A stretch of 64,000 bases of DNA from Phlegmacium glaucopus (Eukaryota > Basidiomycota > Agaricomycetes > Agaricales > Cortinariaceae): contig MU130073.1 in the NCBI GenBank assembly GCA_015039465.1, positions 654,708 through 718,707 of the forward strand, given 5' to 3'. This document shows positions 56,701 through 64,000 of the stretch, one piece after another. The notes beneath the pieces are model-generated. The model searched no databases, had not been told where the DNA came from, and was given only the letters and a program-made list of their open reading frames with translations. The position numbers and the translations under genes are program-made. The number at the start of each line of letters is the position of its first letter. Position 1 is the stretch's first letter.

Positions 56701-59112
56701 AGACGGAGTAGGGTGGAAGAGACGAATGTCATACACGAACGATCTGAAGGGTACGAATTCTCCCACAGACCTACAAGACGTGGTTCTTGGAAGAAGGAGT
56801 ACAGGTAGTGAACTTGTTTGTCGACGAGACGGAGTAAGGTGGAACGGACTAATATCATACACATACGATCTGAAACGTACGAACACTCCCACAGACCTAC
56901 AAGACGTGGTTCTTGGAAGAAGGAGTACAGGTAGTGAACTTGTTTGTCGACGAGACGAAGTAAGGTAGAAAGGACTAATATCATACACGGACGATCTGAA
57001 ACGTACGAACACTCCCACAGACCTACAAGACGTGGTTCTTGGAAAAAGGAGTACAGGTAGTGAACTTGTTTGTCGACGAGACGAAGTAAGGTAGAACGGA
57101 CTAATATCATACACGAAAAAAAAAAAAAAAAAAAAAAAAAGGTTCTTGGTGCAGAACATCCATGCACCCTCATAAGCATGGGACATCTAGCAGCCACATA
57201 CTGTAATCAGGGAAGGTGCAATGAGGCAGAGCAGCTGTTTGTTCAAGTGATGGACATGAGGAAGAAGGTTATTGGTGCAGAACATCCAGACACCCTCACA
57301 AGCATGCAAAGTCTAGCAGGCACATACTATAATCAGGCAAGATGGAATGAAGCAGAGCAGCTGTTTGTTCAAGTGATGGACATGAGGAAAAAGGTTCTTG
57401 GTGCAGAACATCCAGACACCCTCACAAGCATGCAAAGTCTAGCAGGCACATACTATAATCAGGAAAGATGGAATGAAGCAGAGCAGCTGTTTGTTCAAGT
57501 GATGGACATGAGGAAGAAGGTTCTTGGTGCAGAACATCCAGACACCCTCACAAGCATGCAAAGTCTAGCAGACACATACTATAATCAGGGAAGATGGAAT
57601 GAAGCAGAGCAGCTGTATGTTCAAGTCATGGACATGAGGAAGAAGGTGCTTGGTGCAGAACATCCAGACACCCTCACAAGCATGGAAAATCTAGCAAGCA
57701 CATACTGTAATCAGGGAAGATGGAATGAGGCAGAGCAGCTGCAGGTTCAAGTGATGGACATGAGGAAGAAGGTTCTTGGTGCAGAACATCCAGACACCCT
57801 CACAAGCATGCAAAGTCTAGCAGGCACATACTATAATCAGGGAAGATGGAATAAAGCAGAGCAGCTGTTTGTTCAAGTGATATACATGATGAGAAAGGTC
57901 CTTGGTGCAGAACATCCACACACCCTTACAAGCATGCAAAGTTTAGCAAGCACATACTATGATCAGGGAAGATGGAATGAGGCAAAGCATCTGTCTGTTC
58001 AAGTGATGTACATGATGAGAAAGGTCCTTGGTGCAGAACATCCACACACCCTCATGAGCATAGGAAATGTAGCACTCATATACAACAATCAGGGAAGGTG
58101 GAATGAGGCAGAGCAGCCGCTTGTTCAAGTAAGGGACACAATGGAGAGGGTTCTTGGTTCAGAACATCCATGCACCCTCATAAGCATGGGACATCTAGCA
58201 GCCACATACCGTAATCAGAAAAGGTACAATGAGGCAGAGCAGCTGTTTGTTCAAGTGATTGACATGAGGAAGAAGGTTCTTGGTGCAGAACATCCAGACA
58301 CCCTCAGAAGCATGGCACATTTAGCATACACATACAATGATCAGGGAAGATGGAATAAAGCAGAGCAGCTCATGCAGAGTCTAGCAGACACATTCTATAA
58401 TCAGGGAAGATGGAATGAAGCAGAGCAGCTGTTTGTTCAAGTGATGGACATGAGGAAGAAGGTTCTTGGTGCAGAACATCCAGACACCCTCACAAGCATG
58501 CAAAGTCTAGCAGACACATACTATAATCAGGCAAGATGGAATGAAGCAGAGCAGCTGTTTGTTCAAGTGATGGACATGACAAAGAAGGTTCTTGGTGCAG
58601 AACATCCAGACACCCTCACAAGCATGCAAAGTATAGCAGACACATACTATAATCAGGGAAGATGGAATGAAGCAGAGCAGCTGTCTGTTCAAGTGATGGA
58701 CATGAGGAAGAAGCATCTTGGTGCAGACCATCCAGACACCCTCATAAGCATGGGAGATATAGCAGCTATATACTATAATCAGGGAAGATGGAATGAAGCA
58801 GAGCAGCTGTTTGTTCAAGTGATGGACATGAGGAAGAAGGTTCTTGGTGCAGAACATCCAGACACCCTCACAAGCATGGCACATTTAGCAGACACATACA
58901 ATGATCAGGGAAAATGGAATGAGGCAGAGCAGCTGTTTGTTCAAGTGATAGACATGAGGAAGAAGGTTCTTGGTGCAGAACATCTACATACCCTCATAAC
59001 CATGCACAGTCTAGCAAACACATATTGTGATCAGGGAAGATGGAATGAGGCAGAGCAACTGTTTGTTCAAGTGATGGACCATGAGGACACTGGGAGACTC
59101 AGACTGTGGTAA
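53756..59112 (+). CDS. NB-ARC-TPR STAND receptor, interrupted in this assembly
   Basis: Exons 53756-53968, 54027-54092, 54151-54216, 54275-54397, 54446-54511, 54574-54818 and 54873-59112. The N-terminal region ends in PNAQNVFIAGGTF, the same pre-ATPase linker type as in the NACHT receptor. NB-ARC signals: P-loop GLGGIGKT (about residues 240-247), Walker B WLIVFDNADD, GNILITSRN, and GYIPLAVDHAGAYI. About 18 kinesin-light-chain-type TPR units follow. The frame meets TGA at 56683 inside a 496-bp anomalous segment (56645-57140); leaving out this segment and the duplicated 179 bp (675 bp, a multiple of three) gives one continuous frame of 1447 aa. One TPR unit near 58370 is shortened in frame. Such proteins are thought to act as fungal innate immune or incompatibility sensors. 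No N-terminal effector domain is recognised. Confidence 0.87.
53969..54274 (+). repeat. Tandem duplication of a 66-nt exon with its intron
   Basis: Exons 2 and 3 of the TPR receptor are both 66 nt and encode ELQVSAAVSALEISD and ELQVSAPVSALLETND; the start of exon 4 (EFQVLVAPAA) is a third form. The introns that follow exons 2 and 3 share GTAAGCGTTCAACT and CATAATCACTCAATT and are both 58 nt. The period is 124 bp. Confidence 0.88.
56050..59100 (+). repeat. Homogenised TPR repeats, 126-bp period
   Basis: Units of 42 aa of the form KKVLGAEHPDTLTSMQSLAD then TYYNQGRWNEAEQLFVQVMD. Neighbouring units are often identical over most of their 126 bp. Variation is concentrated in the residues after TSM or ISM (QSLA, GNVA, GHLA, ENLA, AHLA) and at TYYN, TYCN and TYND. 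The region includes the anomalous segment described separately. Confidence 0.93.
56645..57140. other. Mirror-image (reversed, not complemented) TPR sequence plus A25: probable assembly artefact
   Basis: Reading 57115 down to 56645 base by base without complementing gives the TPR coding sequence. For example 57097-57115 is cggactaatatcatacacg, whose plain reversal is exactly 57320-57338. The match to 57320 onward is exact for about the first 180 bases, including unit-specific variants, then gathers mismatches. It is followed by 25 A (57116-57140). The 179 bp before the segment (56466-56644) are repeated right after it (57141-57319). Confidence 0.93.
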
Positions 59113-59906
59113 TTTACAATGAAAAATATAGGAATGAAGGAAATAGCATCACAAAATGTGGTGATTCTGAAAGGTAGAAAATTACAACATTAATTGTAGG
59201 AATCAATTCCTATGATTATTGTGGATATTTACAATAGAAATCAATGTAATTTTCAAGAAAAAAATTACAAGTAGGAATTACTGGGGTAGAACACAACACA
59301 AAAACAATGTTATTTGTAGGAATCAATTCCAATGGTTACTGTAGATATTTACAACAAAAAGTGGAGGAAAAATTTACAATGGTTAAAGTAGGCATTTAGT
59401 AGGGTAAAATACAACTAAAAAGATAACAAAAAATTATATCATTGCTTTAACTGATTGTAATATATACTCTGCCCTCCTGACTAAATAATATATTCTGGCA
59501 CATCCTGAAGGGCTACTACCATGTATTGAATACCAAAATGTTCAGAAAAATGAGGGTAATCCATTGGTAATAAAATAATCATGTGACACATACATCTGAT
59601 GTGTGCCCTTATGCACTTTATGCATATTAATGTTTCAAAAATGCTCATATTCCCACACTAATAATATGGTTAGATTCCCCTAATGTGTAGCATTCTAACA
59701 ATATACAATATTGTAGCTTGGTGATTATGTCTTCTTTAATGCATTTCAAGCCCATAATAGCATTGCTTGTAGGTTGAAACTTGGTCTCTCGATCAAACAT
59801 TGGACTATATGACTATCAAGGATTCAAATTGAGATATAACAGGGACTACAAACTCCATTACTGAGCATTTGAGATTATTTAATATGTATATACTTGGTAC
59901 TGAAGC
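59113..59906. other. AT-rich intergenic region with a direct repeat
   Basis: About 45 bp at 59196-59240 (GTAGGAATCAATTCCTATG start) recurs at 59315-59360 with a few changes, a 120-bp period. The rest is AT-rich. No coding signal on the plus strand. Confidence 0.5.
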
Positions 59907-60729
59907 TTATTGTTTACGAGCTTTTCCCTTCTTCTCCTTTCGAGACGATTCAGATGTATATTTGAGATGTTGTTTGAGCATATCTCTTACCGGCCAATGC
60001 TTTTGGTACTTTGCAACAATTGGAAAAGTGTTTCCAATCTTAATGAATTCAATTAGAAATCAATGGGGCTATCTGAAATGATGGAACTCACTATAATACA
60101 AATATCATCAATTTCGGCTGAATTTTGCATGCGGTAAGAATGACTAGTATCAAGCAGCTGATCTGCTTTTTGTTTCACTAATTTCTGTGAATAGATATGA
60201 GTGTTTATTGTTGTAAGAAAGTCTAGTCACTTACATTGACATCTGCAATGAGTGACAATCCCCATTTTTATAATACAATATCCAGGCTATAACCACCTGA
60301 TCCGGGGTGGCCAGCTTGTCCCCTTGGCTTTGGTATTTTTGATTGGACAGCATCAAGAAGGTTGAGATCCATTTCTTTGGTTCCTGAGTCGGAACTGACA
60401 TCAACAGTTGGAGTCATAGCAACTATATTGTTCCCCATTATACTAGTGCCACTGTTCAGATCATTGTCATCGGTTGATACTGATTCATCTGTTGTGGTGA
60501 CTATTAGGAGTCGTTTTGAAAAATCGATTCTCAGAGTGATGATGGGGGGTGGGCCAATATTCCAGGGAGAGAATTCAATGCGGTTGGTAATGATTGGTAA
60601 ACGATGAGAAAGGAATGTGTCCATCAATGGGTTAGATTTTTTATTCTTAAATCCAGGTATTTTATACACATCTCCTTTATTCCATAGACGGTACAAAGCT
60701 ACCCCCAAATCCTTGTAGTCCTGCTCCAT
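59907..60729 (-). pseudogene. Agaricomycete hypothetical protein gene with one nonsense codon
   Basis: Exons 60729-60235, 60184-60092 and 60038-59907, both junctions phase 0, would give 239 residues, but TAA at 60268-60270 interrupts the first exon after GGYSLDIVL. Beyond it the frame continues as KWGLSLIADVNKLVKQKADQ, SYRMQNSAEIDD, and the last exon FPIVAKYQKHWPVRDMLKQH. The GRPGxGGYxL motif, the LVK helix and the WPVRDMLKxxLK ending belong to a family of uncharacterised proteins I recall from ectomycorrhizal and other mushroom genomes. The function is unknown. A single base change would explain the stop, so it may be a recent mutation, a sequencing error, or a true short form of 153 aa. It faces the WD40 gene at 61010. 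Confidence 0.65.
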
Positions 60730-61009
60730 TCAACTGAATTGATCATTCTTTATACTTCAACAACATAAAATTTCATCACAGTGATAACAATCTGAATACC
60801 AAGACAGTACACTTAGTTGTAGGCTCATCTTTCTTTATACCCTGACAACACAGGGTCTCGCTTTTGTCTTCAGGCAATCTCCTTGAGACAGTGCCTTTTG
60901 TTGTAAAACACAGAAACAATTACACCTACTTGCTTAAATTTAGGACAGTTTTCAGCGCTTAAGGCATCAAATCACTTGCCTCATCTCAACACATCTTTCA
61001 TCAACCACA
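60730..61009. promoter_or_regulatory. Intergenic region between two divergent genes
   Basis: 280 bp separate the divergent start codons of the hypothetical gene and the WD40 gene. No clear TATA box was noted; pyrimidine-rich stretches (CATCTTTCTTTATACC) occur. Shared regulation is inferred from the layout only. Confidence 0.35.
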
Positions 61010-62766
61010 ATGCACTTTAACATTCAACAATGGCTTGATCAATATATTCTGAAACCGAGCGACGTATGCATTTTATGTAAATAATCAAAGACACTTCTGA
61101 CTGTTTTACAGCGATACCAGCTTGTAGCAAGACTTGATGGCCACAAAGGTCCCATTAATTGCTTCGTGTTCAATAATAACAGCTCCCTACTGGCAAGCAG
61201 AGGTGAGCATCTGGAATTTGAATCTGTACAATAACCAACCAATCTTCCAGGTGACGATGAAGTTGTCCATGTGTGGGACGTAAATTATTTCCAGAGTATT
61301 CAGACAATTACGGACCGAAATTGTCGCTGGGGCCAAATCACATGCCTCAAATTTATTAGCCCCGACACAGCGTCAGACTGGATGTGCTTTGGCACAGGCA
61401 GAGGCCTGTTTCTGGTCTATCGTCATCTTAGAAAACCAGTAAGTGGTTTGTCTGGTAATACCGGGATGAACTGACAGGAGCAGGGAGCACAATTCATGGA
61501 GATATCAAGTGCTCGAGTGTTCTCACCTGGCGACAGTGTTGAGAGCTTTTGTTTTGATCCTGTCCACCACCATCTCATCGTGACTAGCCACTTCAGCCAG
61601 ATTAAAATGTACAAAGTTAATGCTGGCATGTTGGTGGACTTGTGGATAGAAGAAATGAATGATGCAATACCCCGCACAGCGCTGTTTGTGGATAAAGGTA
61701 ACGGCATGATAGTGTATGGATTAGAGACAGGCACAGGGTAGGTCCTGATATTTACAAGAGATGCAAAAAGTCTGACCCACAGTACAGAACATGTCGTGAT
61801 TCACAGACTGCCGCCAAGAAATTTTCGAGGAATCTGAAGTCACCCATGTAAGTGGTTGCTTCTTGAGTGCAAAGGAATTGAGCTGATGATAATTTATAGT
61901 GGTAACATTGGTATCTGTCCAGTGTATGGAAATATCTTGGTCGACAACATGACCAACGGCTTCGACCTCTACAGCTTGTCCTGTACTGCGCCTTTGAGAT
62001 CCTTTGTGGTTCCTACAACCAAGAGATTCACAAAAAAGGGTGTTTTTGGTGAAAACAGACATATAATTGTCACTGGGAGTGATCATGGAAAGGTATATGT
62101 GTTCATTGTGAATAAGATGGAACCCATGCAGAAAATAGACCATGAGAGTGAAGGTGTTATGATCCAATCAGTTGAGGTCAGGTTCTCTCTATCTTCAGTG
62201 AGCATGTTGCTCAATGTTTTTAGACAACTACTGTATCTGATCATCATCTGATTTGCAGTGGATCTTCAGATAGCCCCTCCAGTATATGTATTTGGGAGAA
62301 ACCGGTAAGATATTTTATTATGACTGGTGATATGCCACTTGTGAAATGAGGAAAGGTCCAGAATGCCTAGAATGCACCAGCGCAGCAAGGCATAAGAGAC
62401 TCGTTGACAGTCTTGATGCTCTTCAATGTCATAATGATTACACTCTTCTGGAGTGCAAGCGTATGGGCTCCAACTCTCGATGTGGTAGGTTGCTTTTGAT
62501 TATATGCACACATCGAACCAAATGAAACTTAGAAAATAAAGTCTATGGCTGCCACTGTCTCAGATTTTGTGCAAACACAGCACACCGCTTTATTTGTTGC
62601 AGATCCAAAACTCCCAAAGCTCAAACTTGCAGATATGGAAGCAGACCCACTGGAAGCGATACTAAACATGGATGAGGAGACATTTAGGAGATTGTTTAAT
62701 ATGCCGAAATTGACTGAAGCAGACTTACAAAGATCAGAAGCTGAGGAGATGGACGAGATAGATTAA
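61010..62766 (+). CDS. WD40-repeat-like protein with C-terminal membrane segment, 452 aa
   Basis: Nine exons: 61010-61063, 61112-61202, 61251-61438, 61478-61737, 61788-61847, 61900-62176, 62224-62304, 62371-62484 and 62533-62766, all phases consistent. WD-type strands are visible: LDGHKGPINCFVFNNNSSLL, GDDEVVHVWDV, GQITCLKFI with CFGTGRGLFLVY, SFCFDPVHHHLIVTSH with QIKMYKV, IIVTGSDHGKVYVF and CSGSSDSPSSICIWEK. Together they could form one seven-bladed propeller. Exon 8 encodes a hydrophobic helix (SLTVLMLFNVIMITLFW, about residues 348-364), and an acidic tail of about 75 residues follows. The type is common in agaricomycetes; its role is not known. The joins at 61738-61787 and 62305-62370 are the least certain. 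Confidence 0.78.
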
Positions 62767-64000
62767 GATGTGGTGTCGCCTTTGATATCCCATATGATGG
62801 GCCCACAATCTGAGTGGGATGTCGAAATTGACCAAGTTTGTACATATCATAGTAGCCCTTTGACAATATGAGTAACAAACCGTGAAAAAGAGGAATGGCT
62901 GTACATGGTGGATCAGCAAGAGTCTTGTCAGAAAGTTGTCGCTATCAAATAGCCAAGGTTTGTGCGCTTACAGTGCTCGCAAGCTTTTATATCTCGACAC
63001 CAAGGATGGTAACAAGGAGAACTCTAAGATTGGGCAGGATGAATGTGATAAACATTGTGCTGTGCTCAATGGACGCGATAAAGGCAGCTAGGGAAGAAAG
63101 AAGTATATGTCAAGGAAAATTGGTAGTAATTCTTTGACATCGGTACAATCGACCACAAAAGGTGGTCTCCTAGCGAAAGGAGGAGGACAATAGTTATAGT
63201 CATGAATGCCAAGGGAGACCCAAGAGCAGACAGAAGAATCAGGAGGGTATGCTGCTTAGGGTAACCCATATACAGTATTCCCGATATAATAGAAACATCT
63301 TACATGCCGAGGGATACCCAAGAGCACATAGAGACAAAGAAAGATGAAGATGAATTCTTCAAGTCTGAACACAGACAGCGGAGCTTCAAACTGACAAGTG
63401 TTTGTTCAACATGTACAAAGCCCACCGAAAAAATTCAATCAAAGCTCCCTGACGGAGTTTCAAACTAATAAGTGTTTGATCAACATGTACAAAACCCGCT
63501 GAAGTCACTCACAGCTTTCACCCAACAGCGACAATGTTCACAGGTAGTCTTGGGTTCACCCTTGCTACCTGTATTCACTTGTTCTTTCTCTTTTCCCATA
63601 TGCCGGCATGATAGTCCTGGGTTTACCCTAGCTACCTTGTTTTTGAGCCATTTCACATTTGCTAGTGCTCTTTGTTCTCTTCCTCACTACTCATGGCGCG
63701 TACCAAATAACCACCTGTTGCCATATCATGTCATTGTCTGTTTTCCACATTTCCAATATATAACCATTTGACCTATTGTCATCTTTATATCCACTCGTCT
63801 CCCAACTTGTGCCATCCTGGAATTGTTGTGCTGCTTCATTCATCCAAAAATCATCATTTGGGCAACCCAAAGGCAATTGATAAAGCCCTTCCAACTTTTT
63901 CTATCCAAGAGTTATCCCTCCACTACCTTCATCCAAAAATGGTCATTTGGGCAACCCAGAGGCAATATATAGCCATCCAATCCTCCCATCTTGGACTTGT
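62767..64000. repeat. Intergenic region with several short direct repeats
   Basis: No gene is assigned. Pairs of diverged direct repeats: CAAACTGACAAGTGTTTGTT with CAACATGTACAAA at 63388-63420 and again at 63460-63494; GGGTTCACCCTTGCTACCTG at 63550 and GGGTTTACCCTAGCTACCTT at 63620; TTCATCCAAAAATCATCATT with GGGCAACCC at 63838-63868 and 63928-63958; ATGCCAAGGGAGACCCAAGA at 63205 and ATGCCGAGGGATACCCAAGA at 63305. The minus frame 63894-63691 includes two forms of LPLGCPNDDFW, from one of these repeats. Confidence 0.55.

Noticed and set aside
56645..57140. Retroposon with poly(A) tail and 179-bp target duplication
   Set aside because: Considered because of the A25 tract and flanking duplication. 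The inserted bases are the plain reversal of local coding DNA, which retroposition cannot produce, and target duplications are far shorter.
56568..57197. Minus-strand frames of 182-209 codons with repeated LRLVDKQVHYLYSF
   Set aside because: These are antisense to the anomalous mirror segment and TPR repeats; the repetition only reflects the 126-bp period.
57070..59112. A separate 680-aa TPR gene starting at 57070
   Set aside because: The apparent start and the lysine run lie in the reversed segment and A25 tract. The sequence from 57141 repeats the end of the preceding exon, so this is the rest of the NB-ARC receptor.

Overview
The window looks like nuclear DNA of an agaricomycete basidiomycete. 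Genes are cut by many introns of about 45-75 nt with GT-AG ends (one GC-AG). The recognisable families (DUF6532, NACHT-WD40 and NB-ARC-TPR receptors, CYP64-type P450, pogo DDE transposase) are those that expand in mushroom genomes. No rRNA, tRNA or CRISPR was found.

Layout. 1-1136: 3' part of a DUF6532 gene, then a 21-bp minisatellite (1441-1949). About 2040-6590: diverged copies of a repeated element, with a retroposed insert (4018-4723, 12-bp target duplication). 6600-15000: a single-copy block with an undetermined stretch, a divergent GON7/LTO1 pair and a 1419-aa NACHT-WD40 receptor with 14 near-identical repeats. 15330-51650: the main repeat array. Its best units (27.0, 31.6 and 36.1 kb) are about 4.57 kb apart. 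Each holds a plus-strand three-exon gene of about 242 aa that I do not recognise (copies D, E, F, G intact; A, B, C decayed; H with one nonsense codon), then a minus-strand P450 relic truncated at its N-terminus, then a second relic of the orphan gene's 3' end. Insertions in the array are an intact short-chain dehydrogenase (19011-20225), an 807-bp terminal-inverted-repeat element (40314-41120), and a block with a pogo transposase relic and an XRN1 gene fragment (45.6-48.2 kb). The array ends at 51648 against a 5' fragment of the NACHT-WD40 gene. 52.9-59.1 kb: a small unknown gene and an NB-ARC-TPR receptor. 59.9-62.8 kb: a divergent pair, an interrupted hypothetical gene and a WD40 protein with a membrane anchor. 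62.8-64 kb: short direct repeats only.

How it fits together. Two STAND/NLR-type receptors, probable non-self sensors, flank a large tandem array of a novel disordered-protein family and P450 debris. The truncated NLR copy at the array's right edge suggests that the array and NLR genes were duplicated by shared rearrangements. GON7 and LTO1 are housekeeping genes (tRNA t6A modification; Fe-S loading of Rli1).

Most unusual: inside the TPR receptor, 56645-57115 is the TPR coding sequence written backwards without complementing, followed by 25 A and a 179-bp duplication. DNA recombination cannot make this, so it is probably an assembly error, and the receptor is probably one uninterrupted gene.
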